Assembly (NCBI RefSeq): GCF_041296385.1
Contig: NC_091014.1
Span: 18,327,578 to 18,391,577 of the forward strand
Direction of reading: 5' to 3'
Source of the DNA: Aphelocoma coerulescens
Lineage: Eukaryota; Chordata; Aves; Passeriformes; Corvidae
Length of the DNA stretch: 64,000 nt
Shown here: positions 38,801 through 49,185 of the stretch, in pieces
Layout: each line of letters opens with the position of its first letter
Numbering within the stretch: the first letter of the stretch is position 1
The notes under the pieces: generated by a model
The model's input: the letters and a program-made list of their open reading frames with translations, nothing else
What the model was told of the DNA's origin: nothing
Database searches by the model: none
Translations under genes and position numbers: made by a program

Positions 38801-41800
38801 TGAGACAGTCACCAGAGGCAGTTTCTCTCACTTCTCCTCCTGCTCTTCCCCTCCTGGATTCTCTGATGTCCAGAGAGAGTAATTTATGATGCAGTCCTAA
38901 CAGCTAACAAGCAAAAATTTGTTGGATTATTATTTTTGTTCAGAAAATGTCTATTGTTCCTCTGGACCTTTTAATTTTTTTTTTTTTTTTTATAAGACCA
39001 ATTTTTTGAGTCTGTGGGCTTTAAAATTGAAATTGGTACTAACATTTCAGCCCATGCTATTGCCATATTTATTCAGAAGTAGAAGCATCTACTAAAATAT
39101 TTAGTAAGCTTTCATGGAATGAGGAGTCATCTGATCAGTCCTGGTGTAACATGCTTGCTAATTAAGAGTTTCAATGAATGGAGGAAGTTTTCCCCAAAGT
39201 ACTTTTCTCTCAGAATTAAACCGAGTACAGGTAGTTAACCTCTGGCTTAGAGTCACCATCCCCACAAACCAAACGTGAACTCCAAGTTTGCTCAAGCAGC
39301 TAGAAGCATAGTGATTGAGCAAGATGGAAATTCAAATTTAATAACAACTTTCTTTTCCATGTAGCATATGAATATGCCAAGAAAACCTATATTTATTATG
39401 GAAGTTCAGAGGAAAGGGATAAGGCTTATGATTCTCTCTTCTTGGTTTCTAAGCATTCAGCTGTTTGGCCTCATATATAAGAGTCTACTAATCATTAATT
39501 AATCAAGAAATCCAAGAGGGAAAGTTTATTCCTGTGCTAAGATTTATTCAGTTTTTTGCTCTTATATTTCAGAGGATTTCAAAATAAATAGATGCTCTTC
39601 AAAGACTGCAGCCAAGTAATTATTTTCTTCTAACAAGCTTATTAGTTTATTGACTTATGGTGAAGTGGGATTCCCAGTCATTATATTTCATTTTGGGAAC
39701 ATTATTTTTGAAGAATGATAGGATGATTAGTGTCATATTAGAGTTTCATAATTTGCAATGTTATAGTCAAGGGTTTGCCAACATTTACATCTCATATCCC
39801 TTTGGTTCAATGGCTTCTTCCAACTTAGCTATTAAAAGAACTTTTCACTGCTGGCCCATGAGTCTGTCTTTCAACAAATTAGTATAAAATTATTTCTGTA
39901 AGTTTCATTATCGTTGAAAGAACTTGTATAATTTTTGCAATTTTTTAATATAACCAAATTTTACAGTTTTGATTGAAGCCACACTTCAAACAGCATTTTA
40001 AAGAAATAAACAATATTTTAAAGGCAAATATCTAATATGCATTATAAGTATTTGGATACTTCATATAATAAGGGGCATAATTTATCTTTTCATTTTGATA
40101 TATCATGGAAAACATGTAGCTTGAACTAACTTAAAACTTGTCAACATAGTTAATGAGACTTCAGAAAAGTTGAAAGCCTTCAAAACATACACAAGAGTAA
40201 CCTACCTTGTGTTTGGTAGTGCATCTTACCTAAAATGATGCAGTCTTGGTTCTTGACTAACATATTTATGGTTTCTTGACAATCTGCAGGCAAGAAGAAA
40301 ATTTTCTGTCTTCTATAGCTGACTCACGTTCTCATCAAGAGCAAAGACTGATTTTTCAATGCAGCTATTCAGCCACTTACACTCATACATTCATACATAC
40401 GTTCACTGGTATTACCATCAAAGGGATAAGTGCCCACTCTCCTGGATTGGCCTGCAATACTAAAGCAGTAGTTCCCACGCAGCTGAGCCAACTGTGACAT
40501 TCATCACAACCGAGCAACCATCTGCCTGCATATAAAACAGGTTTTTTACTGTAGACTAAATGCTGTACAGAAAATTTGTTATTTCTCAAAACACAGTCTG
40601 AATGTATTTAACTTAGCCATATTTAATGTTGTTCTATGGAATTGAGAGAGTGTCACCATAGCCTACTACCTGGTTGGTTTGGGTTTTTTTCTGGCAAGAA
40701 TAAATGTTAGGAGCAGGGATTCATCCAGAGATTTAAGAAATGTGCATTATTTAAATGCACAGGCACTGGTTATATGGTATAGAGGATGGAGAGGCACAAA
40801 CAATGCCATCAGGTTTGTTAACTGTTTTTTCAAAGACTGTTATTTATATTTCTTTTCTCAGAATGGATGAAGAGAATTCTTTTCTTGGAATGAACAGTTT
40901 CTTTATCTATAAGACTGAGCACCTGTTACAAATCTTCTTGCCTCTTTGTGAACAGTTATGTTTTCATCATGTCATCCTCTTATAGATGAATCAAGGTCAA
41001 TCAATGGTAGAGGACACAAAAAAGAGGTATTGACAAGGGTTAGCAGGAAAGAGTATTAAACAAGACAGAGAAATGATGAATAGAGGAGAGAACAGCAAAA
41101 GCTAACAAAAGAACATTGGAAGCATGGCTGCTACTGTGCCCTTTGGACATAGAGCAAAGACCACTGTATTTTAGAGGCCATTTCTACTCTCTGATGGTGA
41201 GCTTAAGGAAGATGTGGAGCAGTTTTAGGCCCATTCCTGACTCTGGGACTAACTAATGATCTAAGCAGCAGCCAAGGTGGCTTCTTAGCAAAAGTCAGTT
41301 TCTTTGGAGGTTTTTTTTTTTTTTTTCCAAGGTGGCATAAGTCCTTTATCTGTGTCCAAAATACAATTAATTTCCAAGTTACTTGTTTCTCATTTTTTTT
41401 ACTTTCAGCAGCTCAATAATTTAGTGAGTGCAATCAGCAGTTTGGGAGATTACGACCACAGAAGGTTTAATTGCGATTTAGAGAAGGATTTGATGAGCTT
41501 GCAACTTAACAGAGACTTTACTACAGTCAGTGTCTGCTGATTTTAAGGTTAAGTTCCAAGAAAACATACCATGGACAACTTTCCAGTGTCGGTGGCCACA
41601 GTGAATGAATTCATTCAAGTCTCTGAAGTGACAAATAGCTCCTAGGATAGGTTTTACACTCCAGCTGCAGTACACTCACCACTTAATTTATTTCAGTAGT
41701 TTTATATAAGAGCCAACATCTTCGGAGTATTCCCAATTAGTATTGTAAATAAATTCTACAGATATTGTGAAATTTGTTCCTAGGTAAGGGAAAATTTGAG

Positions 41801-43194
41801 CAAATTTATATTACACTGTTTTTTTCCTATGCTTGTTTTTATTTGATTTAAAGAGTTAGATGAATTTCCATATAATTTTATGACACCATACACTGTAATA
41901 ATAATTCAAAATTGAAGTCCATTTACATTTAATGACCCATTGAATATATAGCTGTCAATTTCTTAAGCCACAATCCTTCCTAGAATAGGTGCACACCAAC
42001 TACTCTGTGCCTGACTGGGAATCAAGTGATACAAAGCACAGCCAAAGGGTTCTGCCCCACAAAACTGTGTAAATTTACCTAATCTTTGCATCTATTCTTC
42101 AGGGAAGTAAGATCCAGATGACAATAAAACTGCTGTATCTCCATTATCTGCATCAGAAGGCTGTCCTAAAGAGCTGGAGTTTGAAACCAGCTGGTCTTTG
42201 CCATGTTTGTTATCATTCTTTTGCAGGGCAGCATGATGAGCTAGTTGGAGGATAGCTGTGCCTCCAGTATAAGAGACATCTGCTACAGAAAATGTCACTG
42301 GAACTGCTGAGCTATGGTTTACAGTATAGGTGTGCCTAGAAACAAAAAGCTGGTTTTGAACCTTTCTTCAGTCTCCCCAGACATCCTTTGAACTGGGAGA
42401 AGCTTCTCTCACTTGTTGACTCTACTCAGGCTGCCTCCCAGACTCTTTTATCCACCATGCTGCAGCTCTGTCATAAAGCTAACAGCAGCACCCTCACAAA
42501 ATGTTTGCGATGATAAGTCATTTTCCCTAGGTAAAGCTATTAAGGTTTTGGAACCTTTTGGATTTTGTAATTTTTTCTTGCACATGGATGTAGTGCCTTT
42601 TTATCATGTCTGAACTTCATTCCTACTGCTCACTGATATATTTTCATGGTGGAATTAATTTTAGAGCCCTAAGTTATGCAAAGAACTTATTCTCTACTAC
42701 TTCAAAAGTATTTTCTTCTTTACCTTGTCCACAGGCATATATTCAGGAGGAATGTGCCTCTAGAATCTTAAAATATTGGCACAATTTAGTTGCCTAGCTT
42801 CGATTTGAATCCATTCTTCCAATTGCTTTCTCTTCCTTTTTGCTTTCTCTAACACTTGCCTCTATAGACAGACTTAACTAGCTGAGAAATGTAATACAAG
42901 TATCCATGACACTGATAAATGTATACAATACAATAATCTCCCATTCTCCACAAAAGCTACCAATATGTTTTGTTTTCTGGGGGACTGGTATTTTCTATGT
43001 GGCCTACTGATAATTAAACAAGCAAAATATTAACATTTAAAAAAATAAATATAAACATTGCAAAATGTACATCTCTTTAAAATGTGTACTTTGATTACCC
43101 AGTGTAACAAATACCAAATTTTGGTGAAAAACATGATTTTCAGTCTCTATTGAAGTAGTATCCAAGTGCGATAGGGGGAATATGGGGTTACATT
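35861..43194. other. AT-rich non-coding DNA, no gene recognised
   Basis: Unique-looking sequence with a 24-bp tandem duplication at 38372-38419, a T17 run at 38975-38991 and another T17 run at about 41311-41327. Open frames are under 80 codons and carry no recognisable domain. Confidence 0.55.
38372..38419. repeat. 24-bp tandem duplication
   Basis: Two head-to-tail copies of a 24-bp unit, beginning 'gcattgtctttgggcctgaa', differ by a single T/C. The near identity points to a recent replication-slippage or repair duplication. Confidence 0.95.
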
Positions 43195-43299
43195 TGTTAG
43201 AATGGTTGAGGCTTATGCCCATGAGAAGGCCCTGTGGGAAAGGCCCAGCTGCGGGTGGGATGGTTGGAAGTTGGGTGAGGGGTGAGAGGCAGTTGTGGG

Positions 43300-43576
43300 T
43301 GAGGAGAGAGTCGGCTGAGTGACAGCTGGCAGTGAGACTGTGATTGGCTGGAGGAGCGCGCACACAGCGATGAGCAGGAAGCTGATTGGGTGAGGACAGA
43401 GTTCGTTGAGTGACAGTTGGCAGTGAGACTGTGATTGGCTGGAGGAGTGCGTGCACAGCGATGAGCAGAAAGCTGATTGGGTAAGGAGAGAGTCGGCTGA
43501 GTGACAGCTGGCACTGAGACTGTGATTGGCTGGAAGAGCGCGCACACAGCGATGAGCAGGAAGCTGATTGGGTGAC
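43300..43576. repeat. 91-bp tandem repeat, about three copies, with phased ATTGG boxes
   Basis: Repeat copies register at 43317, 43408 and 43499, each 91 bp apart and differing by only a few substitutions. Each unit carries two ATTGG pentamers (inverted CCAAT) at 43343, 43385, 43434, 43476, 43525 and 43567, so spacings alternate 42 and 49 bp. Because 91 leaves a remainder of one when divided by three, a frame through the array reads successive units in different phases. This explains why all three minus-strand frames (up to 192 codons, 43037-43615) stay open here. Those frames are by-products, not genes. CCAAT/ATTGG pentamers are the established binding core of NF-Y. Confidence 0.95.
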
Positions 43577-43611
43577 AGGACGCATGGCCAGCAGCAGCAC
43601 AGCTGTGCCAG

Positions 43612-43684
43612 CCAATGGGTGCCCTTCTGCTGTTAAGTTCTGTTAGGCTTCGGTTTGGTGTTGGTTGGCATTAAGGGTATAAAG
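43612..43684 (+). promoter_or_regulatory. CCAAT plus TATA core promoter
   Basis: A direct CCAAT (43612-43616) lies about 62 bp upstream of a TATAAAG (43678-43684), a conventional spacing for an RNA polymerase II promoter firing rightward. Transcription would be expected to start near 43710. The 91-bp ATTGG array lies immediately upstream in an enhancer-like position. Activity is inferred from layout only. Confidence 0.55.
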
Positions 43685-43900
43685 AGGGGGTAATTTTTGG
43701 CAATGAAGGGATCTTCTTTGGACATACAGGGGGTCTGTCGTCTTTGTTACCCATTGCTACACTATGCATGCCTGAAAAGCTTTTGCAAAACAGATCCTGT
43801 GAAGCTACTTAACACAAAGCTTCTGTTTGTCAGGGTTGTATCTGCCAGTCAGACTCATTCAGTCACTAGCTGCAAAGATTAATTAATATTTGCAGCCTTG

Positions 43901-46375
43901 GTCATGCTACACGTATAAATCTAACGCGTGCTTTCAGGAAGAGAAAAAACACCCAACAGGTGCAGCTGTAGATATCGTGCAGGCACTAGACAATATGATT
44001 ATTTGGAAAAGAGGCATTCCTTAGAAATAGTTGTGACCAGTATACTATGGCGCTAATTCAGTTTTTTAAGATCCTGTTTATCTGCTATGCCCTATGAATG
44101 AGAAGTAGTGCCTGGGAGTTATAAAATGTGTTTCATATTTACATGCTGTTTGATTATTTTGGCTTTGCATTTTGAGAAGATTAATGACCAAGAAATGCAT
44201 CTTACCAGCAATTTTTTTTCAGAATCATTATAGTACACATGAAAACTAACTTTGAAATTTATTTATTAACAATCTTATTTCAAAAGGAAATAAATAGCAA
44301 TGATCATTTCAGCTGCTTATATCCCCGGAGACTTTGGATGCCAAACAATAAGAGATTCATTTATCAGTGTTATAATGCTCTTGGAACACAACACAGTTCT
44401 ACAGAATTTTAATTCCAAAGTCCCTTATTTTCCAGGTGTGGAGTGGGTAGAATAAAACCAAAAAATTCTAGTAGGTAAGATACTCATTTAGAGTCAGGGA
44501 GATCAAAGTCCAAGTCCCACTGACTACTTAGATATTTAAATTAAATGGAAAGAATCCAACAGAAAAGTTAGTACTGGTAACAAATTTTTGCTGGGAGTTT
44601 TTGTATGCAAGTCTGTACATCAAATAACTTCTCCAGTCTCTCGGGTTATTCCAGGGGCTGAGGGGCTCTCTTTGCTTTTTATTGAAAAATCTTTGGTTCA
44701 TCAAGAAGCTGGATGGGAAGCCTTTCAGATTTCTCAGAAAGTTTCACTTCATTAAAAGTGGTTTCTTTCACAGATTTACGTTGTAAATGCCCAATTAGCC
44801 CAATTCAGGATTTGAGTTTTACATATCAATATAGTCTTGTCTTTCATGACAGAAAAGTCTACTCCAGGTACTATGAAATCATGATTTCTTTAAAGAAAGA
44901 AAGAAAGATATTTCTCTATTTTGGTTGAAGAAAGGAAGAGTATGAAATGAGATATGCTAATTGTGATGAAAACTTCCATAGATCATCACAGCTAGATATT
45001 AAAGACTTTTTCTTCAATCACTTAAACCAATTATGTAGATATAACATTTCAAAAGCCTTTAAAATTTCTTTTCTGACTTGACATTGTTTTCTACTTAAAC
45101 TTCCTTGATTTGCATTTGATGAGAAATTTGTTCTCTCCAACAAGAAATAATTACCTTTTCTCATAAGAAGGTGTTGTTGCTTATAAACATGGATTTTGTT
45201 GAGAGTAGTTTCAGGGATTATAAATTATCTGATGTTCATGAAAGCAGTGATCTATCTTGTAAATTGCCATCAAAACTGGGATTTGATTCCTGCTTTGTTA
45301 GAGCTACTTAATGTCCATGTAAAACTAATGTACGTTTTAATTGCAAATTCTCTGTATTTCAAGGAAACCAAAAAAGCTGCATACTAAATTTGACTAATGA
45401 TCTGTTCTATCAGTTTGCTGCTTTCTCTTTGCCATTTAACTGGTGTTAGATGTCGTAATTACATTATAATCTGATTATAAGACAGTTTTTCAACTCTGAA
45501 TGTTTAATGACTGATTCTAAAGTTGAAAGATTTATATGCATAATAACATAATAACATATACTCCTAATTATGTTATAGATGTTTGTGTTTAGATTCAGTC
45601 AGTCCATCAATCCTGCTAAACACTTAGAATTACAGCAATTGGTTCAACTGGTTATACTCAAGGGAAAAAATAATAACCATATTTTAAATTATCCAACTTT
45701 CAGTTTTGTTGAAAATCAACTTCTTGTCATTGTAGGAGATTTGAAGGATCTGACTGAAGAGATTTCTTTATATCAAAACGATGAAATAAATTTTTAAGAC
45801 AAAAGGTAGATATTTTTACTAGTAAAGGTAAGATACTCATGTATTAAAATGGGAAACACTACAGATTGTACAGCTTGTTCATGGTGTCCAATTTATTAAC
45901 TAAAGAATGTACAACATGGTATAAAATACATCTATCTTTAACAACATCTAGAAATGAAAGACAACGAAACCACTGTTCTTTTTACAGTATATAATTCCAT
46001 AGAACAGTAGAGGCAACATGGTTCTCTTGACATTTAAATCCAGCAAATGATGCACTTTTCATTTTTTTATCCTTATATACAGGAGATAGAAGCAGTGACA
46101 TACTACAAAGGAGAACTGAGAAACATTGCCATATCATGTAAGGATGATACTGGGAAAAACCAGGCTCGGTGACAGATGAAGCTCAGAAGGTACATGAAGG
46201 GTGTCGATACAAAAATGCTGTTAGCAAGGAATTTTCCTGCTTCTTTCTAAACTGTGGGATACTTTTCTCTCTCACAGAAGATATTCACAGAGTTTATAAA
46301 CCATGAACATCCGCGACCTTTCATAGTACAGTTTATGGTACAGTAGAAAAATATTTTGACAATGGATGTTTTAGG
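43901..46375. other. AT-rich non-coding DNA, no gene recognised
   Basis: No recognisable exon or repeat family. A short (AAAG)n patch lies at about 44895-44910. Open frames are under 75 codons and show no family resemblance. Confidence 0.55.
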
Positions 46376-46615
46376 ATTTTAGCCAATCACCCCCAAGGAG
46401 TGGCTGATCCTTTGTCCAATTAGACTATGAAGAAAAAAGTCTATAAAAGAGTGTTATGATCTGGTTTAGACCCAGGAAAGCAAAGCAAGCTAAGCCTCTG
46501 AGCATAAACCGGAAAGAACTTAGAATGTTCAAAATATTCCCAGAAATGAGATTAAAACCAAATGAGGTTAGATGTTGTTGCCAAAAAATTGTTGTATTTT
46601 ATTTAATAGTAAAAG
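46376..46615 (+). promoter_or_regulatory. LTR-like U3 promoter fragment
   Basis: Two CCAAT boxes (46383-46387 and 46416-46420) are followed 22 bp later by a strong TATA box (TATAAAA, 46442-46448). This compact layout is typical of endogenous-retrovirus LTR promoters in birds. The following sequence is A-rich and contains no AATAAA before a long purine tract starts at 46620. Because the terminal boundaries are not visible, I call only the promoter-like part and infer a truncated LTR. A host core promoter is possible, but no exon follows. Confidence 0.5.
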
Positions 46616-46619
46616 AGGC

Positions 46620-46739
46620 AAAGAGAAGGGAAAAGAAAAGAAAGAGAGAAAGAAAGAGAGAAAGAGAGAAAAAGAGAGAAAGAGAGAAAGAGAGAAAGAG
46701 AGAAAGAGAGAAAGAGAGAAAGAGAGAAAGAAAAAGAAG
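46620..46739 (+). repeat. 120-bp uninterrupted polypurine tract
   Basis: Every base from 46620 to 46739 on the top strand is A or G. The second half is a clean array of the 8-bp unit AAAGAGAG. It generates charged low-complexity frames (Lys/Arg/Glu) on the plus strand and Phe/Leu/Ser frames on the minus strand, all artefacts. A mirror-symmetric purine run like this is a classic H-DNA (intramolecular triplex) candidate and a likely length polymorphism. Confidence 0.96.
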
Positions 46740-47470
46740 CGTGTGTGGGGGGTGGCGGAACAGGGAGAGGTGACAGGAGTTAGGTGGAAGCATATCACCC
46801 ATCTGAGGGTCCCAATGACGTTTCGTTGCTCCCCTCCATCTGGTCTGATGGTGGTGAGGGTCCCCTGTTGCTGCCGTGGCCACGCCGCTACATGCTGCCA
46901 CACCACGTGCCACCACACGCCGAAGAGTGCAGAATCCCATGGATTAATATACACTTTAGGTAAGGTGGGAACGCCCACGTGCCTCTCTTGCAGGGGCTGG
47001 CTTGACACCATCCCTTGCAACACTGAGGGTCTGTTGCATCATCTCTGGTGCTCTGGTGCAGGGTCTGGGGACCCCTTTGAGGGGGGCCCCTGTGATGGGC
47101 CATGTCACCCCTTCTGCTGTGGATAAGCTTCCCCCACCCCGGTGAGGATCCCTCAGCTGGGTTCTGCACAGTTGGAGGATGGGCAGTCACTGCACCTCTG
47201 ACCAGAGGCTTTTCCCAGATACCCAAAGCCTCTCCTCCCTCCACCCCTTGGTTCAAGGGTCTGTTCAAGCCTGGCATCTGATAGCCCTGGGGCTGTGGTC
47301 CTCATCTTGGAGGTGTTAAGCCTGTGCTCAGTGAATGTCCCCAGCCCTGAGTTGTTACTTATCTTCATCAGCGAATAGTGTCAGGCCTCAGTCATGGCCT
47401 CATTCAGGGTGTGGTAGTCTTCTCTTCAGCTTTTGGAATACAGTTTTAAAAGTCCTTTAATAAAATGTTT
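46740..47470. mobile_element. GC-rich repeat-like block, possible LTR or ERV fragment
   Basis: About 700 bp of GC-rich sequence, containing several CpG, between the purine tract and AT-rich DNA. Its texture (for example the 'ggtaaggtgggaacgcccac' segment and clustered CAC/GTG motifs) differs strongly from the unique DNA around it. The minus strand has a TATA-like 'tatatta' near 46947-46953. Frames on both strands overlap one another and none shows a recognisable retroviral or host domain. I infer a transposable-element fragment, perhaps an LTR in minus orientation. A GC-rich host exon or CpG-rich promoter cannot be excluded. Confidence 0.35.
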
Positions 47471-47639
47471 AAGTCATAAAATATAATATTTCAGTCTCTG
47501 ACAAAGAGTTTGTAAAATAATTAAATAAATCAATCTTGCTGCACAATTCCTGCCTGCTGGATTTCTCTCCTCCTCCCTATGGCTGTGGGATACAGTAACA
47601 TTTACTGCGCTAATAGAAGGGCACTAAAGAGCTTCAACT

Positions 47640-49185
47640 GCTACATTAGTAGTGAAAATCTGAACACAGAAAATGTGGACTGCTGAATGAAGCAGGGGAT
47701 TCAGTGGCGGTAAATGCAGACAGGGTTGAAATAGCCAAAGCGTTCTTTGCCTTGGTCTTTGCAGATAAGATCTCTGCCATGGCCTGTAAAGAAATGGTTC
47801 CAAGAGAAGAACAAGCAGCAGTGAATGAGAGTCAAACCCAAGATTGCTTGAGATGGCTTGACCCATACAGGTCCTTGGGACCTGACAGCCTGTAGGTAAA
47901 GACGTGCTCACAGGGCTACTCTCCATTGTATCTGAAAAGTCATGGAGGCTGGGGAAGGACTCCAGCAACTGGAGGAAGGGAAATCTTCAAAAATCCATCT
48001 CCAATAAAGCCAGAAGTAAAACAGTCTAATGGCCAGCCAGACTCATCTAGTTATCTAGGAAAATTAGAGCAAGTCCTCTTGGAGCACATTTCAGGGCACA
48101 TGAAGGAGAAGACAGTGTTTGGGAAGAGTCAGCATAACTTACCCAAAAGTAAATCATGTCTAACCGATGTCAATGGCCCTGAGAGTCAGAACACTGGATT
48201 TTTGCATGAGGAGAGAGCTGTAGATATAACGTACAGGGCAAATTTCTTGACATGGTCTGCCACAAAATTCTTGTACCCAAACTGAGATATCACAGTCTAT
48301 ATGGATAGATAAATAGATGGGTAAAAAATATATGTAATGATCAAGCTCCATGGTTAATAGGGCTCACTCAACCTTCAGGCTGATAAGTGGAGTACCACAG
48401 TAGTCTTATTTTGGGATATGACTTTGTTAACCTCTTATTAATAACTTGGAAGAAGCAATGATACACACTCTCAGTCAAGTTTGCAGCTGACATCAGACTG
48501 AGATGACCTAGTTTACTTGAGGCAGAGGGACCTAGACAAGTGGATGAATGAGGAACAGGAACATTGTGAAATTCTGAGAGTCAAATGCAAATTCCTTCAC
48601 CCAGGGAGGAAGAACTTTTTACAAAGATACTGGCTGGGTACTGAATGTGGGGAGCAGCTCTGCAGGAAAGGCTCTGGATGTCTTGGCAAACAGAATGGAG
48701 GATGAGCCAGCAGCACCCTGGTAGCAGAGAAAGACAACAGCAACCTGAAATATATGAGCAGGAAACCAAAGAAAGTGTCAGAGTCCCACAGAACCTGGAT
48801 GCTTTTTCAGGGTCAGGGCACCTGCAAGTCAGTGACTCAGGATCACAGTCATCATGGTGAGGGTTACCAGGGTCAGAAACTACCCAGTGATGTTTGGGTA
48901 GGTTCATGCTGACTAGAAAGTTCCAAGAAGTCAGTCCAGAGGCTGAGGTCTGAATCAACAGGTTCTGTAGGGGTTTGTGCATGAGTTGAAGACTTGGCCT
49001 CCTACCTGTCTCTCTGAAGATAATGAGAAATCCTTTCCCTATGAGGACAGTGGAAAAGTCAGCCCAGAGAAATTGTGAAATCTCTCTCCATCCTGAGAGG
49101 TTTCCAGGACCCATCAGGATAAAGGCCTCAGCTGCCTGGTCTGATCTTTAAGCTGACCTCTGAGCAGGAGGTTGGAGTAGATTTA
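47640..49185 (+). mobile_element. CR1 LINE, long degenerate sense copy
   Basis: A plus-strand CR1 copy. Landmarks of the CR1 ORF2 region occur in order: 'cattctttgcc'-like sequence at about 47740, 'ggtccttgggacctgacag' at 47870, 'aaatcatgtctaaccgatgt' at 48150, 'gcagctctgcaggaaaggct' at about 48653 and 'gatgagccagcagcaccctg' near 48702. A CR1-like 3' end lies near 49160-49185 ('gcaggaggttggagtagat'). The stretch from about 48760 to 49020 matches less clearly and may be rearranged. The terminal octamer repeats are absent. It carries many stops and frameshifts and is dead. It is in the opposite orientation to the two CR1 copies at 6-7.5 kb. Confidence 0.88.
47926..48520 (+). pseudogene. CR1 ORF2 reverse-transcriptase domain remnant
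   Basis: The plus strand encodes recognisable parts of the CR1 reverse transcriptase. The 119-codon frame at 47926-48285 includes 'LEQVLLEHISGHMKEK', 'KSQHNLPKSKSCLTDV' and 'EERAVDI'. After this a frameshift separates the frame from the downstream palm residues ('FLDMVCHKILVPKL' in another frame). At 48480-48491 the codons read F-A-A-D, where LINE reverse transcriptases of this family have F-A-D-D, so the first catalytic aspartate is replaced. With the frameshift and multiple stops, no enzyme can be made. No start codon belongs to it, because upstream ORF2 (endonuclease) is missing. Confidence 0.82.

Larger units (their letters stand above)
43195..43900 (+). mobile_element. LTR-like promoter block with tandem-repeat U3
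   Basis: A GC-richer block inside AT-rich DNA. In order it shows a possible TG start at 43195, a 91-bp tandem array with six inverted CCAAT boxes (43300-43576), one direct CCAAT at 43612-43616, a TATA box (TATAAAG, 43678-43684) and an AATGAA at 43702-43707. The AATGAA is one base away from AATAAA. A short U3-R distance like this is typical of retroviral LTRs, and tandem U3 repeats are common enhancers there. This supports a solo LTR of an endogenous retrovirus. The 3' boundary and target duplication were not found, so the end is approximate. An alternative is a host promoter, but no coding exon is recognisable downstream. Confidence 0.5.

Noticed and set aside
43037..43615. 192-codon minus-strand open frame with repeating Ser/Gln-rich protein, plus two overlapping frames
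   Set aside because: It is produced by the 91-bp tandem repeat, which lacks stops in all three minus-strand frames. The same DNA reads in different phases, so no single protein is being maintained.
46456..47126. Lys/Arg/Glu-rich plus-strand frames (105 and 184 codons) and opposing Phe/Leu/Ser frames
   Set aside because: They are translations of the polypurine run, open on both strands, with no domain outside it.
48581..49114. 177-codon minus-strand open frame
   Set aside because: Antisense to the plus-strand CR1 copy. The protein has no family resemblance.
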